From positions 2,340,001 to 2,404,000 of the forward strand of contig NZ_CP139715.1 of NCBI RefSeq assembly GCF_034377285.1: DNA of 64,000 nucleotides, written 5' to 3'. Each line of letters starts with the position of its first letter. Within the stretch, counting starts at the first letter, position 1. A model generated the notes under the pieces. The model ran no database searches. It was not told the DNA's origin and saw only the letters and a list, made by a program, of their open reading frames with translations. Shown here in pieces: positions 30,249 to 40,223 of this stretch. The position numbers and the translations under genes were made by a program. This DNA comes from Thalassobaculum sp. OXR-137 (GTDB lineage Bacteria; Pseudomonadota; Alphaproteobacteria; Thalassobaculales; Thalassobaculaceae).

Positions 30249-32486
30249 TCAGCGGCCGCGCCGCTTCCGGGCCTTGCCCTTGCTGCCGCTGCCCTTCTCG
30301 GGTGGGCGGCCGCTGGGCGGTTGGATGGCGACCTTCAGGCGCACCACGCCGCCTCTCGGCAGCGGCTTGCCGTCGGTGGTGACGCCCAGTTCGGCCGCTT
30401 CCAGGCGCTTCAGCTCGTCGCGGATGCGGGCCGCCTCCTCGAATTCCAGATCGGCGGCGGCCGCCTTCATCCGGACTTCCAGCTCCTCGATGATCTGGCG
30501 GATCGGCTTGTCGACCAGTTCGCCCTCGCCGCTTCCGGTATCCACCGAGACGTGGTCGCCGCGCTCGTAGACGCTCTGCAGGATGTCGCCGATGTTCTTC
30601 TTCACGCTCTCCGGCGTGATGCCGTGGGCGGTGTTGTATTCCATCTGGCGCTGGCGGCGGCGCTCGGTCTCGCCCAGCGCGTATTCCAGGCTGTCGGTGA
30701 TCCGGTCGGCATAGAGCAGCACCCGGCCCTCGACGTTTCGCGCCGCGCGGCCGATGGTCTGCACCAGCGAGGTCTTGGAGCGCAGATAGCCTTCCTTGTC
30801 GGCGTCGAGGATGCAGACCAGGGCGCATTCGGGAATGTCCAGGCCCTCGCGTAGCAGGTTGATGCCGATCAGCACGTCAAACACGCCGAGCCGCAGGTCG
30901 CGGATGATCTCGATGCGCTCCAGCGTGTCCACGTCGGAGTGGATGTAGCGGACCTTGATTCCGGCCTCGTTCATGTACTCGGTCAGCGCCTCGGCCATCT
31001 TCTTGGTGAGGACGGTGATCAGCACCCGGTGGCCGCGGGCGGCGGCGTCCTGGCATTCGGCGATGCAGTCGTCCACCTGGCTCTTGGTCGGCCGGATCTC
31101 GCAGACCGGGTCGATCAGGCCGGTCGGCCGGACGAGCTGCTCGGTGAACACGCCGCCGGTCCGCTCCAGCTCCCAGGGGCCGGGGGTGGCCGAGACGAAC
31201 ACCGTCTGCGGCCGCATGTCCTCCCACTCCTCGAACTTGAGCGGGCGGTTGTCCATGCAGGACGGCAGGCGGAAGCCGTATTCCGACAGGGTGTACTTGC
31301 GGGCGTAGTCGCCCTTGAACATGCCGCCGATCTGCGGAACCGTCACATGGCTCTCGTCGACGATCAGCAGGGCGTTCTCCGGCAGGTATTCGAACAGGGT
31401 CGGCGGCGGTTCGCCCGGATTGCGGCCCGAGAGATAGCGCGAGTAGTTCTCGATCCCGGCGCAGGATCCGGTCGCCTCGATCATCTCCATGTCGAAGGTG
31501 GTGCGCTGCTCCAGCCGCTGCGCCTCCAGCAGCTTGCCGGCGAGGTTCAGTTCGTTCAGCCGGACCTTCAGCTCTTCCTTGATGAGGCGGACCGCCTGCT
31601 GCAACGTCGGCTTCGGGGTGACATAGTGCGAGTTGGCGAAGACCCGGATCTGGTCGAGGCTGGAGGTCTTCTCGCCGGTCAGCGGGTCGAATTCCTGGAT
31701 CGCCTCCAGCTCGTCGCCGAACAGGGACAGGCGCCAGGCGCGGTCCTCCAAGTGGGCCGGAAAGATCTCCAGGCTGTCGCCGCGCACCCGGAAGGTGCCG
31801 CGGTGGAAGCTGGCGTCGTTGCGCTTGTACTGCAGCTCCACCAGCCGGCGCATGGTCGCCGTCCGGTCGACCCGCTCGCCGACCTTCAGCTTCAGGATCA
31901 TGTTGCCGTAGGTCTCGACCGCGCCGATACCGTAGATGCAGGACACCGAGGCGACGATGATGACGTCCTCGCGTTCCAGCAGGGCGCGGGTGGCGGAGTG
32001 GCGCATCCGGTCGATCTGCTCGTTCACCGAGGATTCCTTCTCCACGAAGGTGTCGGTGCGCGGCACATAGGCTTCCGGCTGGTAGTAGTCGTAATACGAG
32101 ACGAAATACTCCACCGCATTATGCGGGAAGAAGCTCTTCATCTCGCCATAGAGCTGGGCGGCGAGCGTCTTGTTCGGCGCCAGGATCAGGGCGGGCCGCT
32201 TCACCTCCTGGATGACGTGGGCCATGGTGAAGGTCTTGCCCGACCCGGTCACGCCGAGCAGCACCTGATCCAGTTCGTTCGCGTGGATCCCCTTGATCAG
32301 TTCCTGAATCGCCTGGGGCTGGTCGCCGGCCGGCTGGAACTCGGACACGACCTGGAACGGGACGCTCGCATCCTGGGCGGCGACGTCGGCCTTGATCTCG
32401 GCGGTGATCGCCCGGTTGGTGGCGTTCACCTCCTGCCGCAGGCCGCGGAGATGCTCAAGCTGGGCTTCGATGAGGTCTGTGCTCAT
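30249..32486 (-). CDS. uvrB: Excinuclease ABC subunit B
   Basis: UvrB is the damage-verifying helicase of nucleotide excision repair. The 745 residues show Walker [15 protein letters not shown], the beta-hairpin ([20 protein letters not shown]), DESH box ([14 protein letters not shown]), helicase motif VI (QTIGRAARN) and a C-terminal UVR domain ([12 protein letters not shown]...[14 protein letters not shown]) that contacts UvrC. The last 40 residues are a basic, disordered K/R/G tail. A near-consensus LexA box is 21 bases upstream of the start. Confidence 0.97.
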   Translation of the reverse strand: MSTDLIEAQLEHLRGLRQEVNATNRAITAEIKADVAAQDASVPFQVVSEFQPAGDQPQAIQELIKGIHANELDQVLLGVTGSGKTFTMAHVIQEVKRPALILAPNKTLAAQLYGEMKSFFPHNAVEYFVSYYDYYQPEAYVPRTDTFVEKESSVNEQIDRMRHSATRALLEREDVIIVASVSCIYGIGAVETYGNMILKLKVGERVDRTATMRRLVELQYKRNDASFHRGTFRVRGDSLEIFPAHLEDRAWRLSLFGDELEAIQEFDPLTGEKTSSLDQIRVFANSHYVTPKPTLQQAVRLIKEELKVRLNELNLAGKLLEAQRLEQRTTFDMEMIEATGSCAGIENYSRYLSGRNPGEPPPTLFEYLPENALLIVDESHVTVPQIGGMFKGDYARKYTLSEYGFRLPSCMDNRPLKFEEWEDMRPQTVFVSATPGPWELERTGGVFTEQLVRPTGLIDPVCEIRPTKSQVDDCIAECQDAAARGHRVLITVLTKKMAEALTEYMNEAGIKVRYIHSDVDTLERIEIIRDLRLGVFDVLIGINLLREGLDIPECALVCILDADKEGYLRSKTSLVQTIGRAARNVEGRVLLYADRITDSLEYALGETERRRQRQMEYNTAHGITPESVKKNIGDILQSVYERGDHVSVDTGSGEGELVDKPIRQIIEELEVRMKAAAADLEFEEAARIRDELKRLEAAELGVTTDGKPLPRGGVVRLKVAIQPPSGRPPEKGSGSKGKARKRRGR

Positions 32487-32507
32487 GCTGAGAACATAAG
32501 GTCGGGG

Positions 32508-32522
32508 GTACGAAAAGGGAAC
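32508..32522 (-). promoter_or_regulatory. LexA-like box upstream of uvrB
   Basis: On the minus strand the sequence reads GTTC-N7-GTAC, one base off the alphaproteobacterial SOS box GTTC-N7-GTTC, ending 21 bases before the uvrB ATG. uvrC carries a one-mismatch box at the same relative place. Confidence 0.55.
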
Positions 32523-32538
32523 AGCTTTGAGGTGTGCC

Positions 32539-33957
32539 CTAAATCGGCAGCCGAATTACCGCCCGCAGGCCGCCGAGCGGCGAGTCCTCCAGGGTCAGGT
32601 CGCCGCCGTGGCTGCGCACGATGTCGCGGCTGATGGTGAGGCCGAGGCCGGTGCCGCCGGTCTCCAGATTGCGCGAGGGCTCCAGACGCTTGAACGGCTG
32701 GAACGCTTCCTCCCGGCGGTCCTCCGGGATGCCGGTGCCGTCGTCGTCGACAGTGATCTCGATCATATCGCCGGTCCGCACCACCGCCACGTTCACGCGG
32801 GTTCCATATCGCGCCGCGTTCTGGACCAGATTCGCCACCGCCCGGCGCAGGGCGTCGGGGCGGGCCGGCAGCACCGCCTGGCCGTCGTCGGGCTGCTCGT
32901 AGACGATGCGGGTGCCGCCGCGGCGTTCGTTGGCGATGAGGTCGTTCACCAGGGTGCCGATGTCGATCTCCACCGGCACCTCGGCCCCTTCGCCCCGGGC
33001 GAAGGCGAGGTAGCCCTCCACCATGCGCTCCATCTCGTTCACGTCGGCCTTGAGTTCGGCGGTGTCGTCGTTATCGCCGAGCATGGCCAGTTCGAGCTTC
33101 ATCCGGGTCAGCGGCGTGCGCAGGTCGTGGCTGACTCCGGCGAGCATCTCGGTGCGCTGGGAAAGCTGGCGGTTGATGCGGTCGCGCATCTGCAGGAAGG
33201 CGGCCGAGGCCTGGCGTACCTCCGTCGCGCCTTCCGGTTTGAACCCGGTCACCTCGCGGCCGAGGCCGAAAGCGCGTGCGGCGATGGCGAGCCGGCGGAT
33301 CGGCCGGATCTGGTTGCGCATGAACACAATGGCGATGGCGAACAGCACCAGCGACGAGCCGAACATCCAGAGCAGGAAGACGTAGGTGGTCGAGGTGAAG
33401 AGCCGCTTCTTGTGGGCGAGGACCTGCAGCACGCCGGAGGGAAGCTGCACCAGGATCTCGATCCGGCGGTCGATGGTTTCGGTGTTCATGATGTAGGGGC
33501 GATGGACCTTGGTCTCCATCGCGTCCTTCATCGCCTCCTGCGTCTGGTCGAAGACCGAATAGATCGGCTGGTTCGGCAGGATGCCCTCGGGCTGCCAGCG
33601 CAGCTCGATGTCGAAATGCCGGCTCGCCCGCTCGGACAGCTCGGCCACCCAGTCCTGGCTGACCGGCGGGCGGAGCTCCTCGATCAGGAAGGCGATGTCG
33701 CCCGCCAGGCTGTGCACCAGGCGCCGGGTCATGATCTCCCAGTGCCGTTCGTAGAAGACGTAGGCCGAGATCAGCTGCATCAGCACGACGGGCGTGACGA
33801 TGATCAGCAGGGCGCGGCCGAACAGGGTCTTGGGCAGGTACCGCTTCAGCCGCTTCTTCGCCGGGCCCGGCATATCCGCCACGCGCGGCCGGCTGAGCGA
33901 CGCTTCGTCGGTACGCGCGCCGGCGAGGGAAGGACCGTCTCGGGTGATCTCCGCCAT
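32539..33957 (-). CDS. Sensor histidine kinase (EnvZ-like), orphan
   Basis: ATG 33957 gives 472 residues; the GTG at 33996 is an alternative but has no ribosome site. Layout: a cytoplasmic basic N-tail, TM1 at about 49-69, a periplasmic domain of about 120 residues, TM2 at about 190-213, HAMP, the phosphoacceptor H277 in [17 protein letters not shown], and the HATPase domain ([37 protein letters not shown]). This is the EnvZ pattern. No response regulator is adjacent on either side, so the partner must be elsewhere. Confidence 0.93.
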   Translation of the reverse strand: MAEITRDGPSLAGARTDEASLSRPRVADMPGPAKKRLKRYLPKTLFGRALLIIVTPVVLMQLISAYVFYERHWEIMTRRLVHSLAGDIAFLIEELRPPVSQDWVAELSERASRHFDIELRWQPEGILPNQPIYSVFDQTQEAMKDAMETKVHRPYIMNTETIDRRIEILVQLPSGVLQVLAHKKRLFTSTTYVFLLWMFGSSLVLFAIAIVFMRNQIRPIRRLAIAARAFGLGREVTGFKPEGATEVRQASAAFLQMRDRINRQLSQRTEMLAGVSHDLRTPLTRMKLELAMLGDNDDTAELKADVNEMERMVEGYLAFARGEGAEVPVEIDIGTLVNDLIANERRGGTRIVYEQPDDGQAVLPARPDALRRAVANLVQNAARYGTRVNVAVVRTGDMIEITVDDDGTGIPEDRREEAFQPFKRLEPSRNLETGGTGLGLTISRDIVRSHGGDLTLEDSPLGGLRAVIRLPI

Positions 33958-34083
33958 GGGACAGATGCTCCGGGCCTGGGCGTTGTCACTCGGCACGACA
34001 ATAGCAGGTCTGCACCGGTGTCGCGCCCCCGACGGGTGCGGCCGATCGCCGGCCCGGAGTCCGGTCCCTGGCGGCCCAGCCGA

Positions 34084-34836
34084 TCAGCCGTAGTTCTGGC
34101 CGCCGTCCACCGCGATCGTCTGCCCGGTCACCCAGTTGGCCGCGTCGGAGACCAGGAAGGCCGCGACACGCGCGATCTCCTCCGGGGTGCCCATCCGGCC
34201 GAATGGGATCTTGTCGCGGGTGGCGAAGTACTTGTCCGGATCGTTGTAACGGCGCCATTCCCAGCTTCCGCCGGGAAACTCGATGGAGCCCGGCGCGATG
34301 CAGTTCACCCGGATGCGCTGCGGCGCGTAGCGGACCGCATGGGACTGGGTGAGCTGGATCACCGCCGCCTTCACCGCCCCGTAGGGGATGGAGCCGCTGG
34401 GACCGATGCCGGAAATGGACGAGATGTTCAGCACGCTGCCGCCGGTCTTCTCCAGATGCGGGGCCGCGGCCCAGGTGGCGCGCACCACCCCCATCAGATC
34501 GACGTCGATGCCCTTCTTCCAGCCCTCCTCGTCGTCGGTGGCGCCGAAGCCGGACGGGTTGTTGACCAGCGCGAACAGACCGCCCAGGGCGTCGGTCGCG
34601 GTCTGCACATAGGCGGCCAGCGCCTCGGCGTCCCCGACATCGCAGATCGCGCCGTGGACGTTCTCCGCCGGCGCATCGCCGCCGAGCTCGGCCAGGGCGG
34701 CATCCAGCGACTCCTGGGTGCGGCCGCAGATCGAGACCTTGGCCCCTTCCGCCAGGCAGGCCTTGGCGATGGCCAGGCCGATGCCCCGCGTGCCGCCGGT
34801 CACGATCACGCCCTTGCCCGAAAGTCCGAGATCCAT
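34084..34836 (-). CDS. SDR family oxidoreductase (FabG-like)
   Basis: The 250 residues are a classical short-chain dehydrogenase with the NAD(P) motif TGGTRGIG at 13-20, NNPSG, and the catalytic triad S139, Y152 and K156 in the usual S-12-Y-3-K spacing. It closely follows the SDR length and ends GQTIAVDGGQNYG. Substrate is unknown; a 3-oxoacyl or hydroxy-acid reductase is a possibility. It stands alone, 126 bases downstream of the histidine kinase, on the same strand. Confidence 0.9.
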   Translation of the reverse strand: MDLGLSGKGVIVTGGTRGIGLAIAKACLAEGAKVSICGRTQESLDAALAELGGDAPAENVHGAICDVGDAEALAAYVQTATDALGGLFALVNNPSGFGATDDEEGWKKGIDVDLMGVVRATWAAAPHLEKTGGSVLNISSISGIGPSGSIPYGAVKAAVIQLTQSHAVRYAPQRIRVNCIAPGSIEFPGGSWEWRRYNDPDKYFATRDKIPFGRMGTPEEIARVAAFLVSDAANWVTGQTIAVDGGQNYG

Positions 34837-34999
34837 CTTCGTCTCCTGAATTGATGAGCGCTGACTTTAGGCGTGCTGCGGTGCAGCGCCAAGACACCGA
34901 CGGCACCGCGTCGGGGGTCGGGAGCCGAAAAGAGCCGGTCTTGCCGAAACGCGCCGCCCCTGCTTCGATAGCGTTCCCACCGCTTTCCGAGATCCGATC

Positions 35000-36187
35000 A
35001 TGACCGAGACCCGCTCTGCCGACCAAGGCACACCTGCCGGGGTGGCGCTGCCTTATCGACTGCGCCTGCCGGGGCCGACCGCCGTGCCGGAACGGGTGCT
35101 CAAGGCCGCCGGCCGGCCGATGGTCGCCCATCGCGGTCCCGAGTTCCTCGACCGGTTCCAGGCCATCCAGCGCCGGCTGCAACCGATCCTCGGACGCAGC
35201 GGCGTGCCGCCCTTCCTGTTCGCCTCCACCGGCATCGGCGCCATGGAATCCGCCATGGTCAACGTCGCCGGTCCGGGCGCGAAGATCCTGATCACCACCA
35301 ACGGCCAATGGGGCCCGGTGTTCCGGCGTCTCGCCGAGGCGATCGGGGCCGAGGTGGACGAGGTGGTTTCCGACAGGGGCGCGCCGATCGATCTGGACGG
35401 CGTGCGCCAGGCGCTGAAGGACAAGCGCTACGACGCGGTGTTCACGGTCCACAGCGAGAGCTCCACCGGCGCGCTGACCGATCTGAAGGCGCTGGGGTCG
35501 ATCGTCGGCGAGACCGATGCGGTGCTGGCCTGCGACAGCGTCAGCGGATTGGGCGGCGCGGAGATGCGGGCGGACGAGTGGGGCGTGGACGTTGTCGTCT
35601 CGGCCTCGCAGAAGGCGCTGATGTGCCCACCGGGCCTCGGCATCGCCAGCATCAGCGAGAAGGCCTGGGATCTCATCAACCGGGACGACCGCGGCCCGCG
35701 CAGCTATTTCGACTACCGCCGCTTCCGCCCCATGGCCGAGAAGGGGGAGCCGACCTATACCGCCCCTATAGCCATGCTGAACGCCCTGGACGAGGCGCTG
35801 ACGATGATCGGCGAGGAGGGGATCGAGGCGGCCATCGCCCGTCACCTCCGTCTGAACGCGGCGCTCACCGCCGGGCTGGAGGCGCTCGGCTTCTCGGTTT
35901 TCCCGACCGGCACGCCGAGCCCGACCCTGGTGGTGGCGAAGACACCCGAAGGTCTGTCGGCGCCGGCGCTGATCGACCGGCTCGCCGACGGCTACAACGC
36001 CGTCATCGCCGGGACCCGGTTCGAGGATCTGAAGGACCGGCTGGTGCGCATCGGCACCATGGGATACGTCACCGACGGCGATATCCTGACCGACATCCAC
36101 CAGATCTCCCAGGCGATGACCGATCTCGGCCGCAATGCCGACGAGGGTGGGGCGCTGGCGGCCGCCGCTGCCCGTCTGTCCGACTGA
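35000..36187 (+). CDS. PLP-dependent aminotransferase class V (alanine-glyoxylate/serine-pyruvate type)
   Basis: The 395 residues have a class V fold-type I layout, with the PLP lysine K205 in ASQKALMCPPGLG and the conserved upstream DSVSGLGG aspartate. The N-terminal RLPGPTAVPERVLKA matches alanine--glyoxylate and serine--glyoxylate aminotransferases, and CPPGLG after the lysine is typical of them. Glyoxylate transamination (photorespiratory or serine-cycle use) is inferred. The upstream gap shares its promoter region with the SDR gene; there is only a weak ribosome site. Confidence 0.92.
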   Translation: MTETRSADQGTPAGVALPYRLRLPGPTAVPERVLKAAGRPMVAHRGPEFLDRFQAIQRRLQPILGRSGVPPFLFASTGIGAMESAMVNVAGPGAKILITTNGQWGPVFRRLAEAIGAEVDEVVSDRGAPIDLDGVRQALKDKRYDAVFTVHSESSTGALTDLKALGSIVGETDAVLACDSVSGLGGAEMRADEWGVDVVVSASQKALMCPPGLGIASISEKAWDLINRDDRGPRSYFDYRRFRPMAEKGEPTYTAPIAMLNALDEALTMIGEEGIEAAIARHLRLNAALTAGLEALGFSVFPTGTPSPTLVVAKTPEGLSAPALIDRLADGYNAVIAGTRFEDLKDRLVRIGTMGYVTDGDILTDIHQISQAMTDLGRNADEGGALAAAAARLSD

Positions 36188-36275
36188 CCCGGCGGCGTCG
36201 GATGTCTCGCCGGACGTGAACTTTTCGGTGCCGGCGTGATATAGGCACCGAAACGAGTCACCGTACGGGTTACCG

Positions 36276-36869
36276 ATGGACGCATTCGAAAAGATCCTGG
36301 ACCGCAACCGCCAGTGGGCGGATCGCATCAAGGCGGCCAATCCGGACTATTTCGCCAAGCTCTCGCTTCAGCAGGCGCCGGACATCCTGTGGATCGGCTG
36401 CGCCGACAGCCGCGTGCCGGCGAATCAGATCCTGGATCTGCCGCCGGGCGAAGTCTTCGTCCACCGCAACATCGCCAACGTGGTGGTCCCCTCCGACCTG
36501 AACTGCCTGTCCGTCCTGCAGTTCGCCGTCGAGGTTCTGGGCGTGAGCCACATCCTGGTCTGCGGCCATTACGGCTGCGGCGGCGTGCGTGCGGCGATGG
36601 CCGATACCGACAACGGCCTGATCGACAACTGGCTGAACCACATCCGTCTGGTTCATCGGCTGCACGCCCGCGACCTGCCCGAGGACATGCTCCAGGAAGA
36701 GGCGCTGGACCGGCTCTGCGAGCTGAACGTGATCGAGCAGGTGGACAACGTCTGTCGCACGACCATCGTCCGCAAGGCGTGGGAGCAGGGCAGCAAGCTG
36801 CAGGTCCACGGCGTGGTCTACAGCCTGAAGGACGGCGTCCTCAACGAACTTTGCCTGCGGGATTCCTGA
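36276..36869 (+). CDS. Beta-class carbonic anhydrase
   Basis: This enzyme interconverts CO2 and bicarbonate. The 197 residues have the family zinc ligands and catalytic dyad C42, D44, R46 (CADSR) and H98, C101 (CGHYGCGG) and the helix NCLSVLQFAVEVL; the length is usual for the Can type. There is no signal peptide. It follows the aminotransferase gene at 88 bases on the same strand, and converges with the peptidase gene, seven bases away. Confidence 0.97.
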   Translation: MDAFEKILDRNRQWADRIKAANPDYFAKLSLQQAPDILWIGCADSRVPANQILDLPPGEVFVHRNIANVVVPSDLNCLSVLQFAVEVLGVSHILVCGHYGCGGVRAAMADTDNGLIDNWLNHIRLVHRLHARDLPEDMLQEEALDRLCELNVIEQVDNVCRTTIVRKAWEQGSKLQVHGVVYSLKDGVLNELCLRDS

Positions 36870-36875
36870 GGCGCT

Positions 36876-38270
36876 TTACAGCGCCGCGATCCGGGCGAGC
36901 ACTGCGGCGTTCGAGCGGATGCCGTTGTGGAAGCAGACCAGCTCGAACTTCTCGTTGGGGGAGTGCACCCGGTCGTCGGCCAGCCCGAAGCCGAGCAGGA
37001 TCGACTCGATCCCCAGGTACCGCTTGATCGAGCCGACCGCCGGGATCGAGCCGCCGGAGCCGATCAGGTGGGCGTCGCGCTCGAACACGTCCTTCAGTCC
37101 GGCCTGGGCCGCCTGGAGATACGGGGAGTCGGTCGGCACCCGGATCGCCGGCGCCTCGCCGAGTTCCACGAACGAAGCTGTGTATTCTTCCGGCAGGCGG
37201 TCGGTGATGAACTTCTTCAGGTTATCCAGCACCGCGCGCGGATTTTGGTCCGGGACCAGGCGGCAGGAGATCTTCACCATGGCTTCGCGGGCGATCACGG
37301 TCTTCGCCCCGTCGCCCACATAGCCGCCGAGAATACCGTTCACGTCGCAGGTCGGCCGGCCCCACTGGCGTTCCAGCGCGCCGATCCCGGCTTCGCCGCC
37401 GGCGGTCTTCAGCCCCACCTCGCCGAGGAATTCCGCCTCGTCGAAGCCCAGCGCGTCCCACTGGGCGCGCTCGTTCTCCCCGACCGGGATGACGTCGTCG
37501 TAGAAATGCGGGATCTGGATGCGGCCCTTCTCGTCGTGCAGCTCGCCGACGATCCGGCCGATCAGGTTCAACGGGTTGATCATGGTGCCGCCGAACAGGC
37601 CCGAATGCAGGTCGCGGTCCGGCCCCTTGATCGTCGCCTGCAGATAGGCGAGGCCGCGCAGGCTGTAGGTGATCGCCGGCTGGCTGACATCCCACATGCC
37701 GGTGTCGCAGACGATGCAGGCATCGGCCTTCAGCTCGTCGGCATTGGCCGCGATGAAGGCGTCGAGCGACGGGCTGCCGGTCTCCTCCTCGCCCTCGAGC
37801 AGGACGGTGATCCGGCAGGGCAGGGTGCCGTGCACGGCGATCCAGGCGCGAAACGCTTCGATCCAGGTCATGACCTGGCCCTTGTCGTCCACCGCCCCGC
37901 GAGCGACGATCCGCTTGCCGCGCTCCGCATCGACCAGAACCGGCTCGAACGGGCCGGAGTCCCAGAGCTCCAGCGGGTCGGCGGGCTGCACATCGTAATG
38001 GCCGTAGTACAGGATATGCGGCGCGTCACCGCCCGGCCCGGCATGGTGGGCGACCACCATGGGATGGCCCTTGGTCTCGCGCACGGAGGCGTCGAAGTCG
38101 AGCTCGGCCAGGGTGTCGGCCATCCACTGGGCGCCGCGCTTCACCTCGCCGGCGAAGGCCGGGTCGGTCGAGACGCTGGGGATGCGCAGGATGTCGAACA
38201 GCCGCTCGACCGACGCGTCCAGGTTGGCATCCACATGCTCCAGAACCTTGGCGGTCGGCAGGGCGGTCAT
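36876..38270 (-). CDS. M20/M25/M40 family dipeptidase
   Basis: The 464-residue protein is a cytosolic metallodipeptidase of M20 family. The first metal-ligand motif is YYGHYDVQPADPLELW, the catalytic glutamate pair lies in LLEGEEETGSPSL, and the dimerisation domain follows. It ends with a conserved GSGGSIPAVGSI segment near the second metal site. Its start overlaps the trpF stop by four bases (ATGA), so it is co-translated with trpF, pyrF and lapA. The peptide substrate is not known. Confidence 0.92.
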   Translation of the reverse strand: MTALPTAKVLEHVDANLDASVERLFDILRIPSVSTDPAFAGEVKRGAQWMADTLAELDFDASVRETKGHPMVVAHHAGPGGDAPHILYYGHYDVQPADPLELWDSGPFEPVLVDAERGKRIVARGAVDDKGQVMTWIEAFRAWIAVHGTLPCRITVLLEGEEETGSPSLDAFIAANADELKADACIVCDTGMWDVSQPAITYSLRGLAYLQATIKGPDRDLHSGLFGGTMINPLNLIGRIVGELHDEKGRIQIPHFYDDVIPVGENERAQWDALGFDEAEFLGEVGLKTAGGEAGIGALERQWGRPTCDVNGILGGYVGDGAKTVIAREAMVKISCRLVPDQNPRAVLDNLKKFITDRLPEEYTASFVELGEAPAIRVPTDSPYLQAAQAGLKDVFERDAHLIGSGGSIPAVGSIKRYLGIESILLGFGLADDRVHSPNEKFELVCFHNGIRSNAAVLARIAAL

Positions 38271-38950
38271 TGTGCGGTCTCCAGATGGGATTGCTTGGCC
38301 GCGGCCAGGAAGGCGCGGATCCTTTCGGGGCTCTTCACGCCGGGCTTGTCCTCGACGCCGGAGGAGGTGTCGACCCCCGGCGCGCCGGTCAGCCGGATCG
38401 CCTCGGCGACGTTGTCGGCGGTCAGGCCGCCGGACAGCATCCAGGGAATGTCGAACCGGAGGCCGTCCAGCAGGCTCCAGTCGAAGGTCAGGCCGTTGCC
38501 GCCGGGCAGGGCGCCCTTCATGTCCTTCGGCGCCTTGGCGTCGAACAGCAAATGGTCGGCGACGTCCACAAAGGCGTCCGCCTCCAGCATATCCTCCCGG
38601 GTGGCGATCCGCAGGGCCTTCATCACCGGCAGGCCCGTCCGGGCCTTCAGTTCGGCCACCCGCGCCGGATCCTCCCGGCCGTGGACCTGCAGCATGTCGA
38701 TGACGCCGGTCGCGGTGATGGCGTCGATCTCCGCGTCGGTCGCGTCGACGACAATGGCGACCCGCGTGACGCCGGTCACATCCTCGCCCAGGGCCTGGGC
38801 CAGATCTGGGGTCACGGCGCGGCGGCTGCGCGGATAGAACATGAAGCCGATCATGTCGGCCCCCGCGTCCACCGCCGCATCCACGACGGTGAGCGTGTTC
38901 AACCCGCAGATCTTCACCAGCGGCGCGGTTTTTTTCGGGGGTCTGGTCAC
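38267..38950 (-). CDS. trpF: Phosphoribosylanthranilate isomerase
   Basis: TrpF catalyses the Amadori rearrangement in tryptophan synthesis. GTG 38950 overlaps the pyrF stop (GTGA) and gives 227 residues; the longer open frame upstream is a pyrF shadow. The catalytic cysteine is in VKICGL near residue 14, then FYPRSRR, and the phosphate loop LSGGLTADNV. In many alphaproteobacteria trpF is followed by trpBA; here a peptidase gene takes that place, so tryptophan synthase genes must lie elsewhere. Confidence 0.95.
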   Translation of the reverse strand: MTRPPKKTAPLVKICGLNTLTVVDAAVDAGADMIGFMFYPRSRRAVTPDLAQALGEDVTGVTRVAIVVDATDAEIDAITATGVIDMLQVHGREDPARVAELKARTGLPVMKALRIATREDMLEADAFVDVADHLLFDAKAPKDMKGALPGGNGLTFDWSLLDGLRFDIPWMLSGGLTADNVAEAIRLTGAPGVDTSSGVEDKPGVKSPERIRAFLAAAKQSHLETAQ

Positions 38951-39657
38951 AGCAGGCTCTCGGCGATCGTTCTGGCGGCGGCGGCGGGATCGGCGGCCTG
39001 GGTAATCGGTCGGCCGATAACGATGTAGTCCGCCCCGGCGGCGACGGCGTCGGCCGGGGTCATTTTGCGCTTCTGGTCGTCCTCGGCGGCATCGGCCGGG
39101 CGAATGCCCGGAACCACCAGGACGAAGTCGCCGCCGCAGGCCGCATGGAGCGAGGCGATCTCGTGCGGCGAGCAGACCACGCCGTCGCAGCCGGCCTCTC
39201 GGGCCAGCAGGGCGAGGCGCTTGACCTGGTCGCCGGAGGGGGTGGCCTGACCGACCGCGGCGAGGTCGCTGTCGTCGATGCTGGTCAGCACGGTCACGGC
39301 GATCAGCAGCGGCGGCGCGATCCCGATCTTCTCCGCCGCTTCCCTGTTGGCGGCGACCGCGGCCCGCATCATCGCCGGTCCGCCCGAGGCGTGGACGTTG
39401 ATGATTTTCGGCCGGCACGTCGTGACGGCGGAGCGCACCGCGCCGGCCACCGTGTTCGGGATGTCGTGATATTTGAGATCGAGGAACAGCGGTGTCTCGC
39501 CCGCGATCTCCCTCACGCCGCCCGGGCCGTTGGCGTTGTGGAACTCCATGCCAAGCTTGATGCCCCCCACATGCTCGCGCACCTTGGAGGCGAGCGTCCG
39601 GGCCGTCGCCATGTCCGGGGTATCGATGGCGACCAGTATTCTTTCGTGGGGCTGCAT
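38947..39657 (-). CDS. pyrF: Orotidine 5'-phosphate decarboxylase
   Basis: PyrF makes UMP from OMP. The 236 residues show the lysine-aspartate catalytic array in FLDLKYHDIPNT and a C-terminal phosphate-binding loop (VVPGIRP and IVIGRPIT). Its start overlaps the lapA stop by one base (TGATG). It lies in the lapA-pyrF-trpF run on the minus strand. Confidence 0.96.
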   Translation of the reverse strand: MQPHERILVAIDTPDMATARTLASKVREHVGGIKLGMEFHNANGPGGVREIAGETPLFLDLKYHDIPNTVAGAVRSAVTTCRPKIINVHASGGPAMMRAAVAANREAAEKIGIAPPLLIAVTVLTSIDDSDLAAVGQATPSGDQVKRLALLAREAGCDGVVCSPHEIASLHAACGGDFVLVVPGIRPADAAEDDQKRKMTPADAVAAGADYIVIGRPITQAADPAAAARTIAESLL

Positions 39658-40025
39658 CAGCTTGCTCGTTTATCGACCAGTGCAGGGCGCTTCGGGGAAG
39701 CCGGTACCTGCGCCCGGATCTCCTCTTCGCGGATGCGCATCACCGCCAGTTCGCGCTCCAGGTCCTCTGCGCGCTTCTCTGCGCGGTTCGCCCGCATCTT
39801 GTGGCCGAGTTCTCCCGTCCAGGCAATCACCGCGCCCAGGATGAAGCCGGCGACGACCGCCAGCAGGAAGATCAGCGACAGCGGCGCGTCCAGCGCTCCC
39901 GGCAGCGGCCAGAGCTCCATCGACACCGGCTTCCAGTTCGACACGGCGAACAGCACCACCACGATGGTGATGGGAAGTTTGATGCAGAAGGAGATCAGGG
40001 CAGTTGCCCAGTTGCGATGCCCCAT
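39657..40025 (-). CDS. lapA: LapA family membrane protein (DUF1049)
   Basis: The 122 residues have two hydrophobic segments (about 13-25 and 48-68) around a short periplasmic loop (VSNWKPVSMELWPLPG), then a charged cytoplasmic coiled coil (AEKRAEDLERELAVMRIREEE), the usual LapA layout. LapA-type proteins are linked to lipopolysaccharide assembly control. In related genomes it follows ihfB; here a MocR/PaiB pair lies between them. It begins the lapA-pyrF-trpF-peptidase run. Confidence 0.85.
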   Translation of the reverse strand: MGHRNWATALISFCIKLPITIVVVLFAVSNWKPVSMELWPLPGALDAPLSLIFLLAVVAGFILGAVIAWTGELGHKMRANRAEKRAEDLERELAVMRIREEEIRAQVPASPKRPALVDKRAS

Positions 40026-40130
40026 GGCGAACCTCGACGGTTACGGTGGCCACAATCTAGCGATGCGGCGTCGTTTGGACAACGCTACAGGGCACTGTGG
40101 GTTTCGAAACCGGGCGGGCGGCGCACGGGG

Positions 40131-40202
40131 GAGGTCCCGAAACGAGTTCGGGATGACACTGGTCATGACACTGTCGTCATCCCGAACTCGTTTCGGGACC
40201 TC
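40131..40202. repeat. Perfect 27-bp inverted repeat (REP-like)
   Basis: Arms 40131-40157 and 40176-40202 are exact inverted copies starting GAGGTCCCGAAACG and ending in GGATGAC, with an 18-base spacer. As RNA this would fold into a 27-bp stem in either direction. It stands between the lapA promoter region and the PaiB-like gene's stop, just where the inserted gene pair meets the lapA run. It may also act as a bidirectional terminator. Confidence 0.75.
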
Positions 40203-40223
40203 ATCTCCCACAGGCGCAGGCCG

